The notes beneath the pieces are model-generated. The model made no database searches. It was not told where the DNA came from and saw only the letters and a program-made list of their open reading frames with translations. A program made the translations under genes and the position numbers. 64,000 bases of DNA, from the NCBI GenBank assembly GCA_947499955.1, contig CANMQI010000003.1, forward strand, positions 186,001-250,000, read 5' to 3'. Positions 26,966 through 35,466 of this stretch are shown here, in pieces (position 1 is the stretch's first letter; each line of letters begins with the position of its first letter). Origin of the DNA: an uncultured Granulosicoccus sp. Lineage in GTDB: Bacteria; Pseudomonadota; Gammaproteobacteria; Granulosicoccales; Granulosicoccaceae.

Positions 26966-28213
26966 CTACAGAACCGCGTCGACGGCGTTGGCCAGCTCTT
27001 CGGCAGCTTCCTCGTTGCTCAGCCCACCATTGAAATGCTGAGTCACGACATCGTAAACCGCGTTCTTGACGGCCGCTGGAGCTGCATGTCCATGTGCCAT
27101 GGAACCGAACAGACTGCCAGCTTCATTCGCTTCAGCCAGATCCTTCATGCCTTTCTTGCCGCAATCGTCAAATTCGGCATCGGAGACATCGGTTCTGGCA
27201 GGCACCGAGCCCTTGACCACATTGAACGCGGACTGGAAGGTCGGGCTCAGAATGGCAGCAGCCATTTTCTGCTGCGCATCCGCATCGCCTTCCTGACCGA
27301 ACATCGCGAACTGATCGGAATTGAAGGTCACGGATCCTTGTGTACCCGGGAAACGGATGCAGAGAAAATCCTCGCCCGGTGTCTGACCGGCTTTCAGGAA
27401 TTCACCCTTGGCCCAGTCACCCATCATCTGCATGCCGGCCTTGCCTTCGATGACCATGGCTGATGCCAGGTTCCAGTCACGACCGGAAAAATTGTCATCG
27501 ACATAGGAGCGCAGTGTTTCCATACGCTTGAATACTTCAACCATCTCTTCGCCCGACAGCGCATCCATGTCCAGATCGATCATGGACTGCTTGTAGAATT
27601 CATTCCCCATTGACAGGACAACCGCGTCGAAAATGGTGGCGTCCTGCCACGGCTGCCCACCGTGTGCCAGTGGCGTGATGCCGTTGGCCTTCATGGCATC
27701 CAGTACGGCTACCAGCTCTTCCCAGCTCTCGGGTGCCTTGCCACCGGCGGCATCCAGGGCCGACTTGCTGATCCAGACCCAGTTGGTGGAATGCACATTG
27801 ACCGGTGCGGCAATCCAGTTGCCATCGTGTTTGGAAAAAGCCTGCAAGGCGGTGGGTACCACGGCGTCCCAGTTTTCTGTCGCAGCCACATCATTCAGAT
27901 TGGCCAGAACATCCTCGTTGGCCCAATCGGTAATGTCGAACCCGAGCATCTGCACGGCTGTGGGAGCATTGCCTGCCGTGACACGGGCACGCAGTGTCGT
28001 CATCGCGGCCTCACCGCCACCGCCGGCAACCGGCATGTCCTTCCAGCCGACACCCTGCGTTTCAAGATCCTGTTTCAGAACATCCAGTGCGGCCGCCTCT
28101 CCGCCTGCTGTCCACCAGTGCAGTACTTCCACATCTGCGGCCATGGTGCTGGTCACGGCACTACTCATACCTGCAGCGAGTGCAATGCTCGCCGCTATAG
28201 TCGTCAATCTCAT
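26966..28213 (-). CDS. Sugar ABC transporter substrate-binding protein (GtsA-like)
   Basis: A 415-residue periplasmic binding protein with signal peptide [25 protein letters not shown] cut before ADVEVLHWW. The sequence [20 protein letters not shown], the [21 protein letters not shown] block and [13 protein letters not shown] resemble GtsA-type glucose/mannose binding proteins and related CUT1 family-1 proteins. It is the first gene of the operon 28213-22720. A ribosome-binding site AGGAGA lies just before the ATG. A sigma-70-like promoter and a LacI-type operator precede it (28261-28289). Glucose-type hexose is one possible substrate, but the last gene of the operon (Gfo/Idh dehydrogenase) also allows a polyol. 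Confidence 0.93.
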   Translation of the reverse strand: MRLTTIAASIALAAGMSSAVTSTMAADVEVLHWWTAGGEAAALDVLKQDLETQGVGWKDMPVAGGGGEAAMTTLRARVTAGNAPTAVQMLGFDITDWANEDVLANLNDVAATENWDAVVPTALQAFSKHDGNWIAAPVNVHSTNWVWISKSALDAAGGKAPESWEELVAVLDAMKANGITPLAHGGQPWQDATIFDAVVLSMGNEFYKQSMIDLDMDALSGEEMVEVFKRMETLRSYVDDNFSGRDWNLASAMVIEGKAGMQMMGDWAKGEFLKAGQTPGEDFLCIRFPGTQGSVTFNSDQFAMFGQEGDADAQQKMAAAILSPTFQSAFNVVKGSVPARTDVSDAEFDDCGKKGMKDLAEANEAGSLFGSMAHGHAAPAAVKNAVYDVVTQHFNGGLSNEEAAEELANAVDAVL

Positions 28214-28260
28214 GCTGATCGGTCTCCTCGTGGTGTGGCAATGAACATTGCCTGTGCAGA

Positions 28261-28289
28261 ATAGTAACGATACAAAATCCTGACGTCAA
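28261..28289 (-). promoter_or_regulatory. Promoter of the sugar ABC operon with overlapping operator O2
   Basis: On the minus strand, -35 TTGACG (28284-28289) and -10 TACTAT (28261-28266) are 17 bp apart, about 48 bp before the ATG. The operator-like sequence GTAACGATAC (28264-28273) covers the -10 element; it differs from the core of the perfect operator O1 (GTAACGTTAC) by one base. Repressor bound here would block RNA polymerase. The distance between the centres of O1 and O2 is 55 bp. Confidence 0.55.
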
Positions 28290-28309
28290 AGTATCTCGGC
28301 ATATTTTCA

Positions 28310-28337
28310 TTGACATCTGTAACGTTACAGATACCAT
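28310..28337 (+). promoter_or_regulatory. lacI-family gene promoter with perfect 18-bp operator O1 in its spacer
   Basis: ATCTGTAACGTTACAGAT (28315-28332) is a perfect palindrome with the central CG of LacI-family operators. TTGACA (28310-28315) and TACCAT (28332-28337), with a 16-bp spacer, would be -35 and -10 boxes for the regulator gene. Transcription would then start at about 28344, the A of the start codon, implying a leaderless or nearly leaderless mRNA. The operator is strongly supported; the promoter is inference. Confidence 0.6.
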
Positions 28338-28343
28338 GGCAGC

Positions 28344-29408
28344 ATGACCAGGAAGCCCTCGACAAGCACTGCAGGCAACCGCCGGGAACGCCCGACGCTG
28401 CGTACGGTTGCCCAGGCTTGCGGGCTGGCCGTGACCACGGTTTCGCGCGCCTTGAACAACCGCAGCGACATTGCTCTGGCCACTCGGCAACGTGTCAGGC
28501 AGGTCGCCGATGAGCTGGGCTATGTACCCGATCGCGCGGGTCGCGGCTTGCGAACCGGTCGCACGCATACCCTGAGCCTGGTGCTGGCGCCACAAGGCGA
28601 AATCACGGGGTATACCGCATCGATCATCTCCGGCCTCGGTGAAGTCTGCCGTGACAGCGGCTACGAGTTGTCGGCCACCCCCGACGTGCCGCATCGGGAG
28701 GAACTGAGCGTGGTGCGTTCGATTGTCGAGAACCAGCGCGCTGACGGCATCATCCTGTCACGCACCTCACCACAGGATCTGCGCGTCCGCTATCTGCTGG
28801 AAAACGACTTTCCTTTCGTCACACACGGTCGCACCGAACTGGCCACACACCATGCATCGGTCGATTTCGATAACGAAGCATTCGCCGAGCTTGCGGCCAT
28901 GCGCCTCATGCAGCGAGGTCGACGCTGTCTGATGCTGATTGGTGCGCCAGCCGGCCTTACATACCAGACGCACCTGCTGAATGGCTTCAGTCGCGTGGTC
29001 ACACGCAATGCCCTGCAATCCATCGAGCTGGACGATGCACCGAATCTGGAAACTCCACTGGACGACCTGCGGCACACAATCAGGACTCTGTTCTCCTCCG
29101 GGGCATATCCCGACGGCATCGTCTGCGCCGGCGAGACAGCATCCATTGCCGTGTTGGCGGGGATTCGTGATGCCGGTCTGATACCCACCGTCGATGTTGA
29201 TGTCCTTGCCAAGCAAACCTCGGCAACACTTGACCACATGCTGCCGGCGATCGACTCCTGTTACGAGGATATCGACAAGACAGGACGTCGATTGGGAGAG
29301 ACGCTTATCCATCTGCTGACAGGCCAGACACCGCCTGGCGAACTCAACACGCTCATACAACCCGAACCTCGATTTCGACAATCGGCGCACGCCGACATTG
29401 CTAGCTGA
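28344..29408 (+). CDS. LacI-family transcriptional regulator
   Basis: A 354-residue LacI/GalR regulator. The DNA-binding domain starts at about residue 17: PTLRTVAQACGLAVTTVSRALNNRSDIALATRQRVRQVADELGYVPD, including the hinge-helix region. A periplasmic-binding-protein-like effector domain follows (about 75-345). It is divergent from the sugar ABC operon with 130 bp between start codons. That gap holds two copies of a GTAACG-centred operator, so the protein most likely represses both the transporter operon and itself, with the imported sugar as inducer. No Shine-Dalgarno sequence precedes its ATG, which fits a leaderless transcript. The DUF1479 gene follows after 12 bp and is probably co-transcribed. 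Confidence 0.93.
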   Translation: MTRKPSTSTAGNRRERPTLRTVAQACGLAVTTVSRALNNRSDIALATRQRVRQVADELGYVPDRAGRGLRTGRTHTLSLVLAPQGEITGYTASIISGLGEVCRDSGYELSATPDVPHREELSVVRSIVENQRADGIILSRTSPQDLRVRYLLENDFPFVTHGRTELATHHASVDFDNEAFAELAAMRLMQRGRRCLMLIGAPAGLTYQTHLLNGFSRVVTRNALQSIELDDAPNLETPLDDLRHTIRTLFSSGAYPDGIVCAGETASIAVLAGIRDAGLIPTVDVDVLAKQTSATLDHMLPAIDSCYEDIDKTGRRLGETLIHLLTGQTPPGELNTLIQPEPRFRQSAHADIAS

Positions 29409-29420
29409 AGACATCTGCAC

Positions 29421-30665
29421 ATGAACAAGACAAGCATAGACACAGGCCCCTTCATCGCTCAGACCAAACGTGAGCTGGCTGCACACAATGACCTTGAAAA
29501 AGCCTTCCAGACTGTGCGTGATACCGTTCGGATCGCGGTTGACGAGGTCGTCGATGCGCAGGCACGTACGGCTGCCGTGGTGCCCGAGATCTCCTACGCC
29601 GCGGTGCGTGACAGCACGGTGAGCAAGACCGATATCGCGGCCATCCGCCAACGAGGCTGCGTCATCATCAAGAACGTGTTTGCACGCCAGCAGGCAGAGG
29701 ACTGGAACAGTGAACTGGGCGACTACCTGGACAGCAACGACTATCTGGCGCATGCCAGGGAAAAGGCCGGTCTTGATGATTACTTCGGCGACCTGCAGGA
29801 TGCACGCCCGCAGATCTACGGTGTGTACTGGTCACGCCCACAAGTCATGGCGAGACAGGCTGAATCCATGGCACAGACCAAACGTTTCCTGAACGGCCTG
29901 TGGGATATCAGAGCACCGGCTGGCCCCGAGTTCGATCCGAACCTGGATTATGCCTATGCCGATCGCACCCGACGACGCGCACCGGGTGATACAACTCTGG
30001 GACTGTCACCCCATATCGATGCTGGCTCGTATGAGCGATGGGTTGACCCGGCCTTTCAGAAGATCTACGCCAGCATCTTCGCCGGCAATCTGGACGCCTA
30101 TGACCCCTGGCGTGCCGCTTATCGCACACAGACCCGGGAATATGCCTCCCCGGCGGTCAGCTCGATGTTCCGCACCTTTCAAGGCTGGACAGCCCTGACC
30201 GAACAGGGTCCGGGTGATGGCACCCTGGAGTTGCTGCCGATTGCCAATGGCATCGCCTATCTGTTGCTGCGCGCCTTGCAGAAGGATGTGCCCGAAGACG
30301 AACTGTGCCTGGCCAGACCGGGCCGCGCCCTGGGCGTCGATGCACAGTGGCACCCCGACCTCATGCCGGGCATCGTTCCGATTCAGACCGTGAGCCCCGG
30401 TGATACCGTCTGGTGGCATCCCGATGTCGTGCATGCCGTGGGCAATGAACATCACGGCAAGGACTACGCCAACGTCATCTACATTGGTGCAAGCCCGGCG
30501 TGTACCAAGAACCGCACCTACGCCTTGCGACAAGCCTCGAGCTTCATCAGTGGTCGTAGCGCGCCGGATTTCGCTGCCGAGGACTATGAGGTGAATTTCA
30601 AAGGTCGCGCAACGATCGATGACCTGACCGAGCTGGGTCGCCTGCAGATGGCCCTGGATTCATAG
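29421..30665 (+). CDS. DUF1479 (YbiU-like) predicted Fe(II)/2-oxoglutarate oxygenase
   Basis: A 414-residue protein matching the DUF1479/YbiU family, whose structure is of the cupin-like 2-oxoglutarate dioxygenase type. Candidate iron ligands are H198-x-D200 (SPHIDAGSYERW) and a distal His in WWHPDVVHAV (H333 or H338), with RQA at about 366-368 as part of a 2-oxoglutarate-binding region. The family also shows GCVIIKNVFARQQAEDWN near residue 80, which is kept here. The gene starts 12 bp after the LacI-type regulator and would be under its promoter, linking it to sugar or polyol use. The reaction is unknown for the family; hydroxylation of a sugar-related compound is only a guess. Confidence 0.85.
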   Translation: MNKTSIDTGPFIAQTKRELAAHNDLEKAFQTVRDTVRIAVDEVVDAQARTAAVVPEISYAAVRDSTVSKTDIAAIRQRGCVIIKNVFARQQAEDWNSELGDYLDSNDYLAHAREKAGLDDYFGDLQDARPQIYGVYWSRPQVMARQAESMAQTKRFLNGLWDIRAPAGPEFDPNLDYAYADRTRRRAPGDTTLGLSPHIDAGSYERWVDPAFQKIYASIFAGNLDAYDPWRAAYRTQTREYASPAVSSMFRTFQGWTALTEQGPGDGTLELLPIANGIAYLLLRALQKDVPEDELCLARPGRALGVDAQWHPDLMPGIVPIQTVSPGDTVWWHPDVVHAVGNEHHGKDYANVIYIGASPACTKNRTYALRQASSFISGRSAPDFAAEDYEVNFKGRATIDDLTELGRLQMALDS

Positions 30666-30710
30666 CGCTTCGAGGAATACGCGACGAGACACGATACTGA
30701 GACACTGTTA

Positions 30711-30727
30711 GCGTTGCGCATCAACGC
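30711..30727 (+). terminator. Hairpin after the DUF1479 gene
   Basis: GCGTTG (30711-30716) and CAACGC (30722-30727) pair around CGCAT, 45-62 bp after the stop codon. There is no T-run, so it may be a factor-dependent terminator or a 3'-end stabiliser. It lies upstream of the next gene (30835), which therefore may have its own promoter. Confidence 0.35.
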
Positions 30728-30834
30728 AAGGCCTGAAAGGTCAATGAAGTCGAGACAGAGCAAACTTATCAGGCCGCTTGTGGTCCGAGCCCTGAATCGA
30801 GTTGTTCATTGCCGCCTCTTGCCAACGCCTGCAC

Positions 30835-32496
30835 ATGTCACAAACCCATACTGTCATGCCGATGAAGACGCATCGGCATGCAGCGATCTTCTCGTTACTG
30901 GCTACCTGCCTGTTGCTGGCCTTGCTGATGGTGCCGGGGCATCCTGATGATTTCACAGTGTCACACTGGCACAACCTGCCACTGGATGTACCGCTCATCG
31001 TCTTGCTGCTATTGCTGTTGAGGCGATGGGCATTCACACTTGCGCGATTACTGGTTACCCTCTCTGTTCTGACCCTGCTACTGCTTCGACTGGGTGATCT
31101 TCTTTCTCGTGCAGCCTTTGGTCGTGCCTTCAACCCACTGGCTGAATGGCATCTCATACAGCAAGGCTGGACACTGACCTCGGAAACACTCGGCCTTTTC
31201 GAGGCCATGGCTCTGGGCGGACTTGGCGTCCTGTTGCTCATGGCGATGGCACTTTTGCTGTATCGAGGCCTGGGCTATCTGCAGCAGCTGCACCGCCCCT
31301 GGCGCCACACCGTCCTGGTCCTCTGTTGCGTGCCATTGCTGACGGCCATGGCAACGCTCATCACACCACACAGCCGCACACCGTTCCTGTCAGCACAATG
31401 GGTGCTGGGCACGGAGCTGCTGGAACGCCTTCAATACACCCAATGGTCGATCCGGGATCAGGCGCAATTCGCAACAGCCCTGCGGAGCGACACACTGGCG
31501 GATCGCGAGCCTGCCTTTTCTGCCTTGAGTGGGCGTGATGTCATCATCATCTACGTCGAGTCCTACGGGCGATCATTCGTGGACAACCCACAATACAAGG
31601 AGCTGGCCCTGGCAAGACTGCAGGCTGTGCAGAAGGAGACTGCCAGTGCCGGCTTGCACGTCAGAAGTGCCTGGGTCGACTCCCCCATTCGAGGTGGACG
31701 AAGCTGGCTGGCACATTCCACGGTGGCATCCGGATTACGCCTGACCAACCAGGCGCGCTTTGACCGACTGATAACCTCGGAAAGGAAATCTCTGGCCCGT
31801 CTGTTCAAGCAGGCAGGATGGACGACCTCCGTGGTATTGCCGGTCGTCAAGTCAGATTGGGTCGAAGGTGCCTGGTATCAGGTCGATCGATTCTTCGATC
31901 ATGACGCTCTGGATTACCAGGGACAGGATTTCGGCTTTGTGACCATGCCCGATCAATACACACTCACAGCCTTCGAGCATCGGGTGCGAGCCACCGCAAA
32001 GGGTCCGCTGATGGCACATATCGGTCTGCTGGATTCGCATGCACCCTGGGGGCCCTTGCCGGCTCTTCAGGACTGGGACGATGTCGGCAACGGCAGCATC
32101 TTCGATGGTACACAGCGCTACGGCGAGCGCCATAGCTGGGCCAGGGCCGAACCGGTGCGCAAGGCCTATGGCACTGCCGTGGATCAGAATCTCAAACTCG
32201 TGGGGGAATACCTGGCCAGATACGCCGATGATGCCCTGATCATTGTTCTGGGTGATCACCAGCCAGCCAGCGTGATTGCCGGCTGGGCACCGAACTCACA
32301 TGTTCCCATGCATGTCTATTCATCTGACCAGGCACTGCTGAATCGACTACCGGATGAACTGTTCAGCGGCGGGATGATACCGGCGGGCGATGCAGAAGCC
32401 TTGCCGATGGAATCGATTCGCGCTTTGCTGGGTACAGCCTTCGAAGCGCTGCCATCAAACGGTGAGCGGCTGTCGGGTCCCGATTCCACCACCTGA
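30835..32496 (+). CDS. Sulfatase/alkaline phosphatase-fold membrane protein (LtaS/MdoB-like)
   Basis: A 553-residue protein with about five N-terminal transmembrane helices (residues about 10-180) followed by a periplasmic sulfatase-fold domain. Recognisable points are VIIIYVESYGRSF (strand with the metal-binding Glu), GGRSWLAHSTVASG, where phosphoglycerol transferases carry the Ser/Thr nucleophile, and IIVLGDHQPAS with the metal-binding Asp/His. These enzymes transfer or hydrolyse phosphoglycerol or phosphoethanolamine groups on envelope glycans and lipids. The start at 30835 (ATG) was preferred over a TTG at 30802; ATGs at 30856 and 30862 are also possible. The next gene (MpaB-type) begins 78 bp downstream. 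Substrate is unknown. Confidence 0.82.
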   Translation: MSQTHTVMPMKTHRHAAIFSLLATCLLLALLMVPGHPDDFTVSHWHNLPLDVPLIVLLLLLLRRWAFTLARLLVTLSVLTLLLLRLGDLLSRAAFGRAFNPLAEWHLIQQGWTLTSETLGLFEAMALGGLGVLLLMAMALLLYRGLGYLQQLHRPWRHTVLVLCCVPLLTAMATLITPHSRTPFLSAQWVLGTELLERLQYTQWSIRDQAQFATALRSDTLADREPAFSALSGRDVIIIYVESYGRSFVDNPQYKELALARLQAVQKETASAGLHVRSAWVDSPIRGGRSWLAHSTVASGLRLTNQARFDRLITSERKSLARLFKQAGWTTSVVLPVVKSDWVEGAWYQVDRFFDHDALDYQGQDFGFVTMPDQYTLTAFEHRVRATAKGPLMAHIGLLDSHAPWGPLPALQDWDDVGNGSIFDGTQRYGERHSWARAEPVRKAYGTAVDQNLKLVGEYLARYADDALIIVLGDHQPASVIAGWAPNSHVPMHVYSSDQALLNRLPDELFSGGMIPAGDAEALPMESIRALLGTAFEALPSNGERLSGPDSTT

Positions 32497-32574
32497 GTGC
32501 CGCTACCAGCCTCTCTTGCTGTCATCAGCGGCTTGAGGCATCATTCATCGACACTGAAGCCCGGAATTCGGAAC

Positions 32575-33411
32575 ATGTCGCGATGGTCCAGAGAAATCGA
32601 AACGCTGGATCCGCAAGTCGACTACGAGCGTATCTGCTTTCTTCTCAATACCTGCGAATTTTCGTGGGATATCGAAAAGGCACTGGAATTCGCTCTGTTT
32701 CGTACCTACGCGGTGCCGTCGATCTCGGGACTCCTCTCATGGACTGGTGAATTTCGGGACCACACCCGCAAGCGATACGATGACACCGAATTGCTGCTGT
32801 CCGAGATCAGTGAGAACGGTCAGGACAGTGAACGCGGCCAGACGGCCATTGAACGGATGAACGAGATGCATGGCCGCTACCGTATCTCGAACGATGACAT
32901 GCTCTACGTTCTGTCTACCTTCGTGGTCGAGCCGGTACATTGGCTGGCGCGTTTCGGCAAGCGCGCCATGACACGCACCGAGATCGATGCCTGCGTGCAC
33001 TACTATCGAGCCCTGGCTGCAAGAATGCATATCAAGGATATCCCTGATGATTTCGCAGCCTTCGAAAGCTTTCATCGTGACTACGAGATCGCCCATTTCG
33101 AGTACGCCGACAGCAATGCCGAGATCGGTTGTCTGACACGCGATCTGCTGTTATCCATGTATCTACCCAAGTGGCTTGTGCCGCTGGGTCGTCCCGCCGT
33201 GCACGCCTTGTGCGACCCACCGCTGCGCTGTGCCATGGGATTTGATGCACCCGCCATCTGGATCGAAAAACTGGTCTTCACAGGTCTGCGCACCCGAGCT
33301 GGACTTCTTCGCCTGTTGCCGGCACGTCGGCGACCACGCCTGCTGACAAAGCGTCGCAGACCCACCTACCCGACCGGCTACCGCATCAGCGAGCTGGGTA
33401 CGTTCAACTAG
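32575..33411 (+). CDS. MpaB-family oxygenase (DUF2236)
   Basis: A 278-residue alpha-helical protein of the MpaB/DUF2236 family, which includes latex-clearing protein and fungal mycophenolic-acid MpaB and usually binds haem b. The region IERMNEMHGRYRISNDDMLYVLSTFVVEPVHWLARFG carries the conserved His (candidate haem ligand) and the Asp-Asp-Met block of the family. A conserved arginine follows in the MTRTE segment. The ATG at 32575, preceded by GGAATTCGG, was chosen because the family homology starts immediately after; the open frame extends further upstream. It may form a two-gene unit with the sulfatase-fold gene 78 bp upstream, though no functional link is known. Oxidative cleavage of an unsaturated lipid or isoprenoid is the family theme. 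Confidence 0.82.
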   Translation: MSRWSREIETLDPQVDYERICFLLNTCEFSWDIEKALEFALFRTYAVPSISGLLSWTGEFRDHTRKRYDDTELLLSEISENGQDSERGQTAIERMNEMHGRYRISNDDMLYVLSTFVVEPVHWLARFGKRAMTRTEIDACVHYYRALAARMHIKDIPDDFAAFESFHRDYEIAHFEYADSNAEIGCLTRDLLLSMYLPKWLVPLGRPAVHALCDPPLRCAMGFDAPAIWIEKLVFTGLRTRAGLLRLLPARRRPRLLTKRRRPTYPTGYRISELGTFN

Positions 33412-33432
33412 CTCGCAAACCGTCGAGCTTTC

Positions 33433-34374
33433 TCAGCGCACCGCTCTCGAACGCCTGACGGTAGTACCAAAATGCGCCTTGTAGGCTCGGCTCAAGGTGG
33501 CCGGCATTGAAAACCCCGTCAGCACGGCCAACTGTTGCAGGGACAGGTCGGTCGTTTCAGCCAGATCCTTCGCCCGAGCCAGACGCAGTGATTGATAATA
33601 CCGTCCTGGCGGCATGCCCAACCGTGTGATGAACTGGCGATGCATGGTGCGCAGGGAAACGCCGACGGTGCTGGCGATGGCCTCCAGCGACACCGGCTTT
33701 TCGATGTTGGCTACCATGACATTGATCGCCGCATGCAGCTCTGGCGTCTCAGGACCATTGAGGTGGCCGGGCCCTCGGCTGCTACTGAACTGACGCGCAC
33801 TATCGTGTACGAACAGTGTTGAGACAGCGAATGCCATGGCAGCGCCAAAGCGCTCTTCTATCAACACGGTCATCAGGTCCAGTACCGTGGAGGCGCCGCC
33901 GCTCGTCCACACCGTTCCATCCCTGACAAATCGGTCTGGCCGCAAACGCACCGCTGGAAAGGTCTCGGCAAAGGATGCTTCAACCTGCCAGTGAATGGTC
34001 GCCTCTCGTCCTCTGAGCAACCCGGCAGCTGCCAGCAGCCAGGCACCGGTATCGACTCCGATAACGGTATTGCTCGAAGCGGCAAGACGACGGATCAGCC
34101 GTCGGGTATCGGTACAGGCATGCTCACGATAGCCGTACCCGCTGATGACGATCAGAACATCAGACTTCTCATTGTCCCCGAGCGCGCCATCAGAAGCCAT
34201 GCGCAATCCACTGGAGGAACGCACCGTCTTTCCATTCGACGTCAAGATCGACCATCTGACACTGTCCTCCCGTTGGTCTCGTACTGCCCTCAATGGCTCC
34301 AGTGCACAGGCCAGTACCAGATTGGAAAACCCTTCGCACAGGAGGAAACTCACCCGCAGAGGCTTGTTTGGCAT
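33433..34374 (-). CDS. GlxA-type AraC regulator, probable carnitine regulator (CdhR-like)
   Basis: A 313-residue regulator with an N-terminal DJ-1/PfpI-like sensing domain (about 5-185, including VIGVDTGAWLLAAAGLLRGREATIHW) and two C-terminal AraC helix-turn-helices (about 215-310: SLEAIASTVGVSLRTMHRQFITRLGMPPGRYYQSLRLARAKDLAETTDLSLQQLAVLTGFS). It is divergent from the carnitine operon with a 98-bp gap, the arrangement of CdhR and GbdR regulators that activate carnitine and glycine betaine catabolism in Pseudomonas. I infer that it activates the operon 34473-40987 in response to a quaternary ammonium compound. The start at ATG 34374 (MPNKPLRVSFLL) fits the family; ATG at 34404 would add ten residues. 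Confidence 0.88.
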   Translation of the reverse strand: MPNKPLRVSFLLCEGFSNLVLACALEPLRAVRDQREDSVRWSILTSNGKTVRSSSGLRMASDGALGDNEKSDVLIVISGYGYREHACTDTRRLIRRLAASSNTVIGVDTGAWLLAAAGLLRGREATIHWQVEASFAETFPAVRLRPDRFVRDGTVWTSGGASTVLDLMTVLIEERFGAAMAFAVSTLFVHDSARQFSSSRGPGHLNGPETPELHAAINVMVANIEKPVSLEAIASTVGVSLRTMHRQFITRLGMPPGRYYQSLRLARAKDLAETTDLSLQQLAVLTGFSMPATLSRAYKAHFGTTVRRSRAVR

Positions 34375-34472
34375 GAATCGCAATCCAATTGGCAGAATCG
34401 GCAAATGAGGACAGTACGACGTCTGCTAGTGTTTGTACAGCCCTGCCCCTGAATCCACCGTGAGTAATCAGC

Positions 34473-35384
34473 ATGCCTCTGGAGATCAATCGATCCGTGT
34501 TCATCACCTGTGCAGTGACGGGCTCGGGTGCTACTCAGGATCGTTCACCCCATGTCCCTCGCAGCCCGGCGCAGATTGCGCAAAGTGCCATCGACGTTGC
34601 CAAGGCGGGAGCAGCCGTCGTGCATTGCCATGTCCGCGATCCGGATACCGGCGCGCCGTCGCGCGACATCAGCCTGTATCGGGAGCTGACCGAACGCATA
34701 CGCGATTCGGATACCGATGTGGTGTTGAATCTGACTGCCGGCATGGGAGGCGATATCGTCTTCGGGTCCACCGAGAGCCCCTTGCCGCTGGACAAGGCTG
34801 GCACGGACATGGTGGGTGCCAGCGAGCGTGTTGCGCATCTGGTCAACTGCCGACCCGAGATCTGCACACTCGATTGCGGCACCATGAACTTCTCCGAAGC
34901 GGACTATGTCATGACCAACACGCCCGGCATGCTCAGAGCCATGTGTTCGCGCATGATCGAACTCGGCATCAAGCCCGAGATTGAAGCCTTCGATACCGGG
35001 CATCTGTGGTTTGCCAAGGAACTCGCCAAGGAGGGGGTTATGCCCTCACCGGCACTGATACAACTGTGCATGGGTGTCCCCTGGGGTGCACCCAACGATC
35101 TGGGAACCTTTCTTGCCATGGTCAACCAGATACCACAAGACTGGACCTGGTCGGCATTCAGCCTCGGCCGCGACCAGATGCCCTACGTCGCCAGCTCGGT
35201 TCTGGCCGGGGGTAATGTGCGAGTAGGCCTGGAGGACAATCTGTTTCTGTCCAGAGGTGTACTGGCAAGCAATGCGCAACTGGTGGAAAAGGCCGTCAAC
35301 TTGATAGAAGGTCTGGGCGCCAGCGTCATGGATGCCGCCGGTGTCAGGGAGAAACTGGGCCTGACCAAACAAGCACCGGCATGA
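34473..35384 (+). CDS. BKACE-family enzyme, probable dehydrocarnitine cleavage enzyme
   Basis: A 303-residue TIM-barrel enzyme of the beta-keto acid cleavage (BKACE, DUF849) family. These enzymes use acetyl-CoA to split a beta-keto acid into acetoacetate and a new acyl-CoA. The zinc-binding motif VVHCHVRDP has H51 and H53; a C-terminal Glu/His region completes the site. Directly followed by carnitine dehydrogenase, it most likely acts on 3-dehydrocarnitine to give acetoacetate and betainyl-CoA, the reaction shown for BKACE members next to carnitine dehydrogenase. It is the first gene of the operon, 98 bp from the divergent GlxA-type regulator and 82 bp before the dehydrogenase gene. Specificity is inferred from context. 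Confidence 0.88.
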   Translation: MPLEINRSVFITCAVTGSGATQDRSPHVPRSPAQIAQSAIDVAKAGAAVVHCHVRDPDTGAPSRDISLYRELTERIRDSDTDVVLNLTAGMGGDIVFGSTESPLPLDKAGTDMVGASERVAHLVNCRPEICTLDCGTMNFSEADYVMTNTPGMLRAMCSRMIELGIKPEIEAFDTGHLWFAKELAKEGVMPSPALIQLCMGVPWGAPNDLGTFLAMVNQIPQDWTWSAFSLGRDQMPYVASSVLAGGNVRVGLEDNLFLSRGVLASNAQLVEKAVNLIEGLGASVMDAAGVREKLGLTKQAPA

Positions 35385-35466
35385 GCATCGCGGCAGCACC
35401 AACAGGTGCGCCCGACGGCTTGCTGCCGAGCCTGATGTCACCCGCCCACAACCATGGAGATCCCGG

